Shown in pieces: positions 1 to 9,212 of a stretch of DNA of 64,000 bases. Both the position numbers and the translations under genes were made by a program. The stretch is from Euclidia mi (lineage: Eukaryota; Arthropoda; Insecta; Lepidoptera; Erebidae), in NCBI GenBank assembly GCA_944739405.2, contig OX123182.2:90388051-90452050 (forward strand), given 5' to 3'. The notes beneath the pieces were generated by a model. The model made no database searches and was not told the DNA's origin. It saw nothing but the letters and a program-made list of their open reading frames with translations. The stretch's first letter is position 1. Each line of letters begins with the position of its first letter.

Positions 1-491
1 ATTTCTGTGTGTATATTTTTTAATTTTTCAAGAGCAAGTAATCTTTCCCTATTTAACTTAACATTTTTTATGAAAAATTTTTGTCTGTGAACTAATTTTT
101 TGGTCTTTTTTATGAATTTGTTTATTTTGACATATTTCTTAATTCTATTCCTACTACCCCTAATCAATTTTATTGAATTATTTGATTCTTTGCACACTGA
201 GAGACTATTTGGAAATGATGCTTTAGAATGATTTATATCAGTAATCATGCTTGGAGCATGAACCACCAGCTCATCGAACAGACTTTGATTTGCCGTTGTA
301 GTGATTTGATCTTGGGTGAATTCTAGATGAGTTATTCTACTGTTTGCCTCGTGTAACTGTTTGTCTAAGAACTGTATACGGTCAAGTGCTTGTTCATACT
401 GCAAGCTACACTCGGCAAACCCGTCCACAATGAGCTGGAGTCCATCCCGAGCACTCATGGCATCAGAGAATTGAGTATGTAGCTGAGCCAT
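1..491 (-). CDS. Unidentified ORF, runs off the left edge (partial)
   Basis: Reading the minus strand from an ATG at 491-489 gives 163 codons with no stop up to the window edge, so the C-terminus is missing. The start reads MAQLHTQFSDAMSARDGL. Residues about 20-65 are rich in E, Q, L and R with heptad-like spacing, suggesting a coiled coil. The part from about residue 115 onward is very basic, rich in K and R (for example RNRIKKYVKINKF), as in a nucleic-acid-binding tail. The start codon has A at -3 and G at +4, a reasonable initiation context. I do not recognise the family. It could be ORF1 or a gag-like product of a mobile element, a viral-type gene or a host exon. An open frame this long in AT-rich DNA is unlikely by chance. 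The upstream side on this strand is the truncated 5' end of LINE-C, so no promoter can be seen. Confidence 0.5.
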   Translation of the reverse strand, partial: MAQLHTQFSDAMSARDGLQLIVDGFAECSLQYEQALDRIQFLDKQLHEANSRITHLEFTQDQITTTANQSLFDELVVHAPSMITDINHSKASFPNSLSVCKESNNSIKLIRGSRNRIKKYVKINKFIKKTKKLVHRQKFFIKNVKLNRERLLALEKLKNIHTE

Positions 492-529
492 TTCACATTT
501 TAATATCTTGTTTTTTTCCAGTAAGTTCA

Positions 530-2384
530 ACTAACGCTGAAGCTTAACGCGGATCATTCTGTCGACCTAGACCACCTTCGCTCCTTACCTAAACACCCTT
601 ATGCCCTTGAACTTGATCAGCCGTTGCTACTTGAAGACGTTGCTCTAGCTATAAAACAGCAGCCAAAATAAGCGCGCGGTTGGTGTAGACTGCATAGCGG
701 GCGAACTACTGAAGTATGGCGGTGAGGATTTGTATTCGGCGATGTGGAAATTTTTTGTCGTTATGTGGGAACAAGAACAAGTCCCTAACAATTTTAAAGT
801 ATCTCTCATTCCGACTCTATATAAGGGCAAAAGTGACCGAGCTGACTACGGTTCTTACCGCGGTATTTCTCTTCTTTCAGTTCCTGGAAAAGTCTCGCCA
901 GAGTTCTCCTAAACCACCTCAGGAATATATCTGAAAAGATTCTACCAGAATCCCAGTTTGGCTTTCGGCCTGACCGTGGTACTTGTGAGGCGATTTCCTC
1001 ATTGCGTCAACTACAGGAAAAAAGCAGAGAACAAGGTCGCAATATGTATCTCTGTTTTGTTGATCTTGAGAAGGCTTTTGATAGTGTCCCACGAGAAGCC
1101 CTCTGGATAGTACTGCAGAAACTTGGATGCACTGAGAAGTTTGTGAGACTTTTAAGACTCCTGCATGATGACATGCAGAGCAGCATCGCTGTAAACGCAG
1201 ATCAGTCAGAATTCTTCCCCGTTACCTGTGGGGTAAAGCAAGGGTGTGTTCTCGCACCCACACTGTTTGCGTTATACTTTGCTGTTGTAGTCCAGGAAGT
1301 GTTACGGACAACCCCTGAAGGGATTCGCATCCGCTTCCGCAATAGTGGCAATCTGTTTAACTTAGCTAGACTCAAGGCTCGTACTAAAGTGTCTTATGCA
1401 CTTATCACAGAAATTGTCTATGCAGATGATTTATGCTTTGTGACCGACTCTCCAGATGGCCTGCAGAAACTTATGACCACCTTACACTAGTCCCGCCGTA
1501 GTTTTGGTCTAAAAATTAATGTCAAAAAGACGGAAGTGATGTCTGTAGACATCCACGGTCAAGAGACACTGACCATCAAACTTGGCAATGATGTACTTAA
1601 GCAGGTCAATACTTTCCGTTATCTGGGGAGCACTATAACATCCAAGTGCGACCTTGATGCTGAGATCAACAGTCGGATTGGTGCCGCAGCTGCGGTATTC
1701 GGTAAACTGGATCGAAAGGTTTTTAGCTCACATGACTTGAGGCTGGCTACCAAAATTGACGTATATAGGGCGGTGGTGTTACCAAGTTTATTATACTCCT
1801 CAGAGTCATGGACCGTTTACCGCCGCCATATACGAACGCTGGATCGATTCCATCTTAAATGTCTGCGCAAAATATTAAACATCAGTTGGTCTGATCGCAT
1901 TCGGGACACGGAAGTGCTGCGTAGAGCCAATATTATGAGGATGGAGGCCTATCTTATAAGCAGACAACTCCGTTGGTGCGGACACGTGTCGCGAATGACC
2001 GATCAACGTTTGGCAAAGTGCATCTTTTTCTCTGAACTTGAGGAGGGCAAGCGTAAGCATGGTGGACAACTCCTTAGGTATAAAGATGTACTTAAGCGCC
2101 ATATGAAAAAGTGCGACATTGAGCCGTGGGGGTGGGAGCGGAGAGCTTTTCAGCGACAGGATTGGAGGACTTTGGTTAAAACCAGAGTCAAAAGCTTTGA
2201 AGAGAATCGCTGCTCTTTATTAGATGCTCGACGCGATGAACTGAAGGCACGCCCACCTTGTGCAATAATATATAATAACTGCAACGGTGTGCTCACTTGT
2301 CCGCATTGTGCGCGAACTTTTGCAAATAAGATCGGCTATATTAGCCATTCACGAGCACACCTACGACAACTAGAAGGGAGTTGA
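530..2384 (+). pseudogene. LINE-C: 5'-truncated non-LTR retrotransposon reverse transcriptase, broken
   Basis: Remnant of a LINE polymerase, truncated upstream of the RT. The RT starts near 600 and changes frame at about 655 and again near 889. The main frame opens by 1002 and carries FVDLEKAFDSVPREALW (finger/palm), GVKQGCVLAPTLF and the catalytic YADD box at about 1420-1431. A TAG at 1488-1490 interrupts the same frame, which then continues to 2384 with FRYLGSTITS, a thumb-like region, LRWCGHVSRM and a C-terminal C2H2-type finger (CPHCARTF...ISHSRAH). That finger and the RYLGS motif are typical of RTE-like LINEs, but I cannot settle the clade. The element makes no functional protein: it has no endonuclease domain here, two frameshifts and one stop. 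It is a dead copy. Confidence 0.85.
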
Positions 2385-2439
2385 AGAGGTCGCCGTGGCC
2401 GAAATCGGTCGTGGAGGTATATACAATTAATTAAAGACA

Positions 2440-2692
2440 ATTGCACAATTCTTAGTAAAATGTAATGAATAATACACCATCGAAGGAGAACGTCGATGGT
2501 ATAGTACACACTACCATAGTTAAAAAACACAAAAAAATATTCGGAGCAAGATGCAATGCACAATACATCATCGAAGGAGACGGTCGATGATATAGTATAC
2601 ACTACCATAGTTAAAAAACACAAAAAAAACACAAGCGAGAATCGAACCACAGACCGATCCGACAACAACCCTTTAACCACGGAGCCATAAGG
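2440..2692 (-). repeat. tRNA-like head plus twin-hairpin body (probable SINE)
   Basis: On the minus strand 2692-2635 looks like a tRNA-derived SINE head: an A-box-like TGGCTCCGTGG and a B-box-like GGTTCGATTCT about 33 bases later. It is followed by T-rich sequence and two copies, 91 bp apart, of a hairpin with 8-bp arms and a 9-base loop (2476-2500 and 2567-2591 on the plus strand). It could instead be the 3' UTR of LINE-C fused to a tRNA fragment. The hairpins are described in the findings. Confidence 0.5.
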
Positions 2693-2780
2693 GAAAAAAA
2701 TATTTTATTATATTTTGATCAGTCATTACTAAAGCTATATGCAACAAGATAATTGGGCACATGACTTAGCTGTAATTAGG

Positions 2781-3509
2781 TGTAACGTATGTCCGGTACT
2801 TAGCGCGTTGCGTCACAGTACCGCCCATACGCTCGGCCAATCAGAGAAAGCCATCGTCCGCACTCGCAAAGCCTGACCAAATATGGTCATAAACGGACTC
2901 TCAGCCTGATGGAGGGCCCGGTATATAAAGGGGCCGACAGAGAGGCCGGCACCGCTACTCTAACGTCGCTTCTACTATAACTAAGCGTACCTACTGACCC
3001 TACGTCGTATTTACGTGTATCCTGGTCCCAGCTACGGGTAAGCACTACATTTACTGCGTTAGCGTACTGCCCATCTCTCTACCTGCTAGCTGAGGCCGGC
3101 TGACGCCGCCTGCCTGACTCTATTGGTTGTGGCTCTCCTAATGCTGCTTTCCTTCAGGTTCCAGGTTCACGTTAAGACTCCGGCTACGCTCCTAGACCGC
3201 TACACTTTCCTGCATCGCCTTCGGCTTCACCTCTGGCGAAGAGTCTGGCCTGCCCTGCTCATCGTACTCACACCGCCGGCGTCTGCCAGCTGAGCCAACG
3301 TCAGCGAGGGCCTGTACCGCTACGCACAGCCTTCGAGCAGCCTGCCTACACACTACCGGAGGGAACAGCGTGGGAGACTACAGCCCTTAGTGTTCAGGCC
3401 AGTGTCGTGTTGTTGGTCGGTCATACTCGTGGCAAGGGAAGTGAGACGATACTCTGCAATAAACGCATCTAAAACCTCTACTGCGTTTTTACTACCAGAA
3501 CCCGCTACA
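2781..3509 (+). repeat. Gypsy LTR (first copy, 729 bp, solo-like)
   Basis: Begins TGTAACG and ends CGCTACA. It is flanked by the 4-bp repeat TAGG (2777-2780 and 3510-3513), as expected for an integrase-made target duplication. It contains a TATA box (GTATATAAAGG, about 2932) and an AATAAA polyadenylation signal at 3458-3463. By eye it differs from the LTR at 9213-9941 at only two positions (near 2825 and 2873). It is followed by flanking DNA rather than by the primer-binding site, so it behaves as a solo LTR. Confidence 0.92.
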
Positions 3510-3986
3510 TAGGATTTAAAGATTTTTATACTATTTGTAACAAAGTGTTAAGTTATTTTAGTGATTAGATCATTAGTGATGAGCAATAATCATTAGATTC
3601 TTAAATTTTGTAGTGAGTTAATTTACGATCTTTTATATGGAAATCACCAAGAGGTTTTTGTTTGGCAAACTATAACTGATAGTTAGATATTTAGTTAGAT
3701 AAATAACAAATTCGTGCAACAATATTACATACAATAAACTTCTGCGACAATTTATAACTGAAATATTTATTCATTTTATGTTAGCATGTTTACATAAATC
3801 GTTAACACAACAATGCGTTATCTTGTGACTTGTGAGCTCCAACTCGAAAACAATAGCACTATTGTTGGCCTTTACAAATAATTATGTAGGTAATTATAAC
3901 TTCGCATACATATGCGTCTTACATTGTTGTTAATGACACTGTACCCAATCGTTTATAAACTTATTTATGCTGTAAATTCTTTAATT
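3510..3986 (+). repeat. Duplicated 3'-flank block (B1) plus 11-bp junction
   Basis: 3510-3975 (466 bp) is identical by eye to 9942-10407, the genomic flank immediately after the 3' LTR. At 3976-3986 there is an 11-base filler (ATTCTTTAATT), after which the last 183 bp of the LTR resume. The block is AT-rich non-coding DNA. Confidence 0.9.
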
Positions 3987-4169
3987 CAGCCTTCGAGCAG
4001 CCTGCCTACACACTACCGGAGGGAACAGCGTGGGAGACTACAGCCCTTAGTGTTCAGGCCAGTGTCGTGTTGTTGGTCGGTCATACTCGTGGCAAGGGAA
4101 GTTAGACGATACTCTGCAATAAACGCATCTAAAACCTCTACTGCGTTTTTACTACCAGAACCCGCTACA
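3987..4169 (+). repeat. Truncated 5' LTR of the Gypsy element (last 183 bp)
   Basis: Matches the final 183 bp of both full LTRs with one change seen (GAAGTTAGACG instead of GAAGTGAGACG). It retains AATAAA but has lost U3, including the TATA box, so this provirus has no promoter of its own directly attached; the nearest is in the LTR at 2781-3509. Confidence 0.9.
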
Positions 4170-4408
4170 GTGGCGCCTACGTGGGTTATTGTCTCGCTTT
4201 CCGTGCTCGAGTTCTCATCTAGCAGGTCTCCATCATTGTAAGCGAGCAGGTGCGGCTACAGCGAACCGGTACGTATTGTTGTACTAATTGCCTACCTTTT
4301 AGTGTAACTACCTACTACGTACTAGTTCGCAAATTTGAATCTAACGTTTTTCTAATTAGTCCTAACGGTCGAACTTTTACGCCTAATCGTAAAGTAGGCC
4401 ATTTGTAA
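4170..4408 (+). other. Gypsy leader with primer-binding-site-like start
   Basis: The internal region starts one base after the LTR with TGGCGCCTACGTGGG, the TGGCGCC form usual for a tRNA-primed Gypsy PBS. The leader has no ATG in any frame. A TAA at 4406-4408 closes the gag frame upstream. Confidence 0.75.
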
Positions 4409-5812
4409 GGGCGGAACGCTTGCGCACTAAGTGTAGTGTGTAGTGTATACTTACGCGGTTATTCATACACCACGGGCTCACACCCCATAAAATACTTCCT
4501 GCTAAACAAGAACGAGTTAGCTTACGAGGTCGCGATTAGAGGTGAGGAGCCGGCTACCTCTGTCCTAGGTCTGCGGAAGCAGCTCCCTAAATTACTGGAA
4601 GCCATTCCAAATGATGACATTTTGGAGTCGGGTCTAGCCACAGCGGTGGACTTCGAGGGCGCTAGCGAGGCCGTCTCTGAGCTGGCCAAGCGAGTAAATT
4701 TATTAACCAATTCCTACGACGCGAACCTAGCTAGGAGGTCTACCGCACTGCACAACCACATTTTCCATAGACTCCGTAGGATGGAACGTCCTACGGCGTA
4801 TACAAAACGAATAACCGAATTGTGCAGCCGGTTCGACAAGCTCTCGGCGGAGCTGTCCGCCATTGAACAATCAGGTGTTCGCTCAGCTGATGCTGTGGCT
4901 GAGGCCCAACCTGCGCCGTCTACCTCGACGCAGGCAGGGTTAGCCCCAGTGTTGCATTGCGACCATTTGAGAGTTAGCGAACTGTCTAAGCTAAAATACG
5001 ACGGTACGGGATGCGTCCGAGCGTTCCTACAACGCGTAACCGAATTCCAAACCGCGCGTAATCTACCTTCCACTAAAATTTTATCATATGCCTCCGAAAT
5101 TTTCACCGGTAACGCACTTCACTGGTACCGCGGCCTAAAAGAATATTTCACTACATGGGAAGAACTCACCACTAAATTAATAGACGATTTCACACCGTAC
5201 GATTATGACTACCGGTTATTAAATGAAATCCGCCGACGTACTCAAGGTGCTACCGAAACTATAATTATTTATCTCTCGATAATGAATCAGCTGTTCGCTA
5301 GGCTGTCTCCGTCAAAGCGATTGTCCGAACGCGAAAAGTTAGACATCCTATTGCATAACATACGTCCATGCTACTCACTAGTGCTAGCTCCGTCAATATC
5401 TTCAATAGACAGTATAGCAACACTGCAGACGTTATGTTTAAACTACGAACGGATGAAATGTTTGAACTCTCAATTCCGCGAACCGTATTATAATAACGAC
5501 ACGTTGGCACCAGACCTAGGTTACAGTCACAAACCTAATAACCGAGCGCGTAATAATTCCTACAATAATTATCCCGTTGCTACTATAGAGGGTACGTCCG
5601 AATACACTGTGAACAACGAACCTAGCAAACCTAAGTCTAAACCTAGCTCTGTCGCTCTAGTCACGTCCAAGTACTGCCCGCGCTGCCGAATCAATGATCA
5701 CAGTTTGAATGAATGCAAACGCGATCGCTTCGCAATTTGCTTCAAGTGCGGCTGTAGGGATGTGACATTCCCTAACTGCCCGAACTGTAAATCGACGAAA
5801 CCAAAAAACTAG
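4409..5812 (+). CDS. gag: Gypsy Gag polyprotein (no AUG start)
   Basis: Structural polyprotein that binds the element's RNA and forms the virus-like particle. The frame is open from 4409 to a TAG at 5810-5812. The first GTG in the conserved part is at 4436 and gives 458 residues. The N-terminus contains NKNELAYEVAIRGEEPATSV, a signature of lepidopteran Gypsy Gags, followed by a helical capsid region. Near the C-terminus (from about residue 414) there is a perfect CX2CX4HX4C zinc knuckle (CPRCRINDHSLNEC) and a second cysteine cluster without the histidine (CFKCGCRDVTFPNC). There is no in-frame ATG before the capsid region (RRMERPT), nor any ATG between the LTR and this frame, so the start is either non-AUG or lost by mutation. 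The stop overlaps pol, reached by a -1 shift. No internal stops are present. Confidence 0.88.
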   Translation, partial: GRNACALSVVCSVYLRGYSYTTGSHPIKYFLLNKNELAYEVAIRGEEPATSVLGLRKQLPKLLEAIPNDDILESGLATAVDFEGASEAVSELAKRVNLLTNSYDANLARRSTALHNHIFHRLRRMERPTAYTKRITELCSRFDKLSAELSAIEQSGVRSADAVAEAQPAPSTSTQAGLAPVLHCDHLRVSELSKLKYDGTGCVRAFLQRVTEFQTARNLPSTKILSYASEIFTGNALHWYRGLKEYFTTWEELTTKLIDDFTPYDYDYRLLNEIRRRTQGATETIIIYLSIMNQLFARLSPSKRLSEREKLDILLHNIRPCYSLVLAPSISSIDSIATLQTLCLNYERMKCLNSQFREPYYNNDTLAPDLGYSHKPNNRARNNSYNNYPVATIEGTSEYTVNNEPSKPKSKPSSVALVTSKYCPRCRINDHSLNECKRDRFAICFKCGCRDVTFPNCPNCKSTKPKN

Positions 5813-5861
5813 TTGGTCAGGGTCGGGGCGGGTCAAAATCTAAATTAGGTTCTACAACCTA
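5803..5861 (+). promoter_or_regulatory. Programmed -1 ribosomal frameshift site, gag-pol
   Basis: The heptamer A AAA AAC (5803-5809) sits in the gag frame as CCA AAA AAC followed at once by the gag stop TAG (5810-5812). This is the canonical X XXY YYZ slippery sequence. The pol frame is -1 relative to gag and is open through the heptamer without a stop. Downstream is a G-rich run and a 6-bp hairpin (TAGGTT/AACCTA, 5846-5861), which lies inside a possible outer 5-bp stem (5813-5817 with 5866-5870). Confidence 0.8.
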
Positions 5862-8800
5862 TTCAACCAATTTTGACAAAGATGATTGGAGAAATTGGCT
5901 AAACACTCTAAAAGTGTATTTCTCTAGTTATTCCGTCGCCTCGATCCTGGATAATAAACCTAAAAATGACCTACGGCCCTATGTTAACGTAACGATTAAC
6001 AGTTTACCTATTTGTGGATTGCTCGATTCCGGTTCAGCCATTACAATTCTAGGTAACAACTCCCATCTGGAGGTAATTACTAAAACCGGGTTAGAAATAC
6101 AGCAGTGTCACAACACTAATTCCATTCGGTCCGCAGGTGGAAATATATTGTTGCCGCGCGGTTTTATCAACTTACCCACTACTTTTAATAATCAAACCCA
6201 CTTATTGAAAGCTTATATTATTCCAGAAGTTACAAGTAATTTAATTTTAGGCATCGATTTCTGGAAACTATTTAAATTACTGCCTAACCATATCGCATCC
6301 GTATGCATGTCTAAAACATTGCCGTGTAGTGTGTTAGGTGAAAATAAGCTAAGTAACACGAACGTATTGCAATCTTTTAGTGAGTTGAGTGAGTCACAAC
6401 AGAGAACGGCTAAGTTAATTATAAAGCAATACGAGTCGATTTCTACTGAAAAAACCGGTTTAGGACGAACTCACTTAATAGAACATGCAATAGACACTGG
6501 CGATTCTGCGCCGATACGCCAAAGATATTATAGGTTACCGCCGGCGAAATTAAAAATAATTATTGACGAATTAGACGAAATGCTTGCATTGGGAGTGGTA
6601 GAAAAATGCGAAAGTCCGTGGTCGTCACCGATTTTACTAACGCCTAAGAAAGACGGTAAACTAAGGTTTTGTTTAGATAGTCGGAAACTTAATTCTATTA
6701 CTAAAAAAGACGCGTACAAATTACCTTACGTATCCGAAATTTTAGACAACCTTAGGAACGCTAGATATCTGAGTAGTATAGACTTATCTAAGTCCTTTTG
6801 GCAGACGCCTCTTCGCGAATGTGATCGTGATAAGACTGCGTTCTATGTGCCTACTAGAGGAACATTTAGATTTGTGACTATGCCGTTTGGTTTAACGAAT
6901 GCGCCTGCGACACAACAGCGTTTGGTGGATCACTTGTTTACGAACAGTCCTGAGTTCGAAAACTCTGTATTCGTTTTTTTAGATGATATCGTGCTTATAT
7001 CGCCATCCTTTAATGCTCATGTGTCACTATTAAATAAAGTATACGAAAAATTAAAATCGGCCAACCTTACCATCAACTTGGAAAAATCTAAATTCTTCCG
7101 TGATGAATTGAAGTACTTGGGCTACGTAGTAAACTCTAAAGGATTACAAGTAGACCCATGTAAGGTGGAAGCCATTCTTCAATATGCTACGCCTAAGAAT
7201 AAAAAAGAAGTCAAAAGGTTCTTAGGCATTGCATCATGGTATCGGCGATTTATACCTAATTTTAGTACTATTGCCGGTCCTCTGAACAAACTTACCTCTA
7301 CCGGTAAGAAAGCCGCACCATTTCAGTGGTCGGTGGAAGCTGATGACTCGTTTTGTAAACTAAAACAATTGTTAAGCTCCGCACCAATATTATCGTATCC
7401 CGATTACGAGAAACCTTTTCAAGTTCACACAGATGCGAGTGCGAGCGGCATCGGTGGGTTACTTACACAAGAAATAGATGGCGTGGAACTACCTATCGCT
7501 TACATGAGTAGGTCACTAAATGCACAGGAACAAAACTACAGTATAACAGAACGGGAGACATTAGCAGTTCTAACAGCCCTCGAATATTGGCGCTGTTATT
7601 TAGATAACGGGTTAAAGTTTGTTGTGTATACTGACCATTCCGCACTGAAATGGTTCCTAAACTTGAGCAACCCGACTGGTAGATTAGCTCGGTGGTCGGT
7701 TCGTCTGTCAGCCTTCAACTTCGAAATAAAGCATCGGCGCGGTGCGGATAATATTATAGCCGATGCGTTATCACGATCCCTACCTGTAAATATAATTAAC
7801 GCGAATAATAATAACGTGAATGACCCTAATGTTAACACTGATCAATGGTATTCAGCCACCTACAATGGTTGTTTATCTTCGCCTAATGACTATCCAGACT
7901 ATTCTATTAAAAATAATAAATTATATCGTTTGATTAAATCTAGGTGTATGCTACGTAAGGAGTTCGAATGGAAAGAAGTACTACCTTCTTCTGATCGAAA
8001 TAATGCCATATTAGAGAATCATGCCGAACCCACTTCGGGGCATTTCGGTATATTTAAAACTTACAAGCGCTTAGCACTGCGTTACTATTGGCCCAAAATG
8101 CGCGATGACGTAGTTAAGTTCATAAATTCTTGCGACACTTGTATCGCGCACAAACATCAGAACCACGCACCATTGGGAACCATGGGACGACCCAAAGTGT
8201 GTTCACGACCCTTCCAAACCATTAGTGTAGATTTGGTGGGGCCACTACCCGTCACAAGAAAACAAAACGCCTACATCTTCGTAGTAACTTGTTGTTTTAG
8301 TAAATACTGTCTACTTTTTCCTATCAGGCGCGCAACTGCTGAAATAATAACTAATATTTTGGAAGAAAAAATATTTTTAGTTCATGGTATACCATCTACA
8401 ATTATATTGGACAATGGTAAACAGTTTGTCAGTGCTACTTTAAAAGCTATGTTGCGCAAGTACAAAATCCCTAATCTTCATTATACTCCTAAATATTCCC
8501 CACATGTCAATACGGTCGAACGCTATAATAAAACCATTGGTTCTACCTTAGCGGCGTTTGTAGGAAATGACCAGAGATTATGGGACACTCTCGTACCTAA
8601 GGTGCAGTTTGCATTAAATACTGCAGTTAATGAAGTCACGGGCTATACACCTAGTTTTTTAGTCTATGGACGTGAACTAGTTCCATGCGGCTCACACTAT
8701 GTCGACACACACGCTGATGATATAGTATACATACCTAGGGACGATTACGCAGAAAACATAGGTCACTTATCAGGCATATTTGACAAAGTTCAGGCACTCC

Positions 8801-9066
8801 TCATTCAAGCTCATGCTAGGAATTCCCAAACGTATAATTTACGCCGTAAACCAGCTGAGTTTAATGTGGGAGACACTGTGTGGAAACGGACTTTTTATCA
8901 GAGCGACAAGGATAAGTCCTTCTGTAAGAAACTAGCCCCTAAATTCGTGAAGTGCACAGTGATTAATAAAAAGTCGCCTCTCGTTTACGAGTTGTCGGAC
9001 GCGTCTGGAAATTCTATTGGGTTTTGGCACATTAAGGACCTAAAACTTATACACTATGGTGCCTAA
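5806..9066 (+). CDS. pol: Gypsy Pol polyprotein: protease, RT, RNase H, integrase
   Basis: Replication and integration enzymes of the element. The frame is open without a stop from within the gag overlap to 9066. Residues below are counted from 5914. Protease: CGLLDSGSA near residue 38. Reverse transcriptase: VFVFLDDIV with the catalytic pair at 357-358. RNase H: HTDAS with D at 507, then TERETLAVL and YTDHSALKW. Integrase: a zinc-binding H..H..CDTC segment, then the D,D35E core with D773 (SVDLVGP), D833 (ILDNGKQF) and E869 (NTVERYN). A C-terminal GDTVWKR segment follows. All catalytic residues are present and there are no stops or frameshifts. The size and order PR-RT-RH-IN identify the Gypsy (Metaviridae) type rather than Copia. 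No envelope gene follows. The pol start is supplied by frameshifting, not by its own AUG. Confidence 0.95.
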   Translation, partial: KLVGQGRGGSKSKLGSTTYSTNFDKDDWRNWLNTLKVYFSSYSVASILDNKPKNDLRPYVNVTINSLPICGLLDSGSAITILGNNSHLEVITKTGLEIQQCHNTNSIRSAGGNILLPRGFINLPTTFNNQTHLLKAYIIPEVTSNLILGIDFWKLFKLLPNHIASVCMSKTLPCSVLGENKLSNTNVLQSFSELSESQQRTAKLIIKQYESISTEKTGLGRTHLIEHAIDTGDSAPIRQRYYRLPPAKLKIIIDELDEMLALGVVEKCESPWSSPILLTPKKDGKLRFCLDSRKLNSITKKDAYKLPYVSEILDNLRNARYLSSIDLSKSFWQTPLRECDRDKTAFYVPTRGTFRFVTMPFGLTNAPATQQRLVDHLFTNSPEFENSVFVFLDDIVLISPSFNAHVSLLNKVYEKLKSANLTINLEKSKFFRDELKYLGYVVNSKGLQVDPCKVEAILQYATPKNKKEVKRFLGIASWYRRFIPNFSTIAGPLNKLTSTGKKAAPFQWSVEADDSFCKLKQLLSSAPILSYPDYEKPFQVHTDASASGIGGLLTQEIDGVELPIAYMSRSLNAQEQNYSITERETLAVLTALEYWRCYLDNGLKFVVYTDHSALKWFLNLSNPTGRLARWSVRLSAFNFEIKHRRGADNIIADALSRSLPVNIINANNNNVNDPNVNTDQWYSATYNGCLSSPNDYPDYSIKNNKLYRLIKSRCMLRKEFEWKEVLPSSDRNNAILENHAEPTSGHFGIFKTYKRLALRYYWPKMRDDVVKFINSCDTCIAHKHQNHAPLGTMGRPKVCSRPFQTISVDLVGPLPVTRKQNAYIFVVTCCFSKYCLLFPIRRATAEIITNILEEKIFLVHGIPSTIILDNGKQFVSATLKAMLRKYKIPNLHYTPKYSPHVNTVERYNKTIGSTLAAFVGNDQRLWDTLVPKVQFALNTAVNEVTGYTPSFLVYGRELVPCGSHYVDTHADDIVYIPRDDYAENIGHLSGIFDKVQALLIQAHARNSQTYNLRRKPAEFNVGDTVWKRTFYQSDKDKSFCKKLAPKFVKCTVINKKSPLVYELSDASGNSIGFWHIKDLKLIHYGA

Positions 9067-9198
9067 CTATTTGTTACAAACCGTAGAAGACTTTCCCTTC
9101 TTTCTCTCTTTATGCCGTCTTAGCTTGGACAGTAGCGGACTCATAGACCTAACGCAGCTAGTCGGGTTTTCCTTGTTAGCCACGTAAAATCCTCTCCT

Positions 9199-9212
9199 AA
9201 GGCGGGCGGTAT
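9199..9212 (+). other. Polypurine tract before the 3' LTR
   Basis: AAGGCGGGCGG followed by TAT directly precedes the LTR start at 9213. It is the expected plus-strand primer for reverse transcription. Confidence 0.6.
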
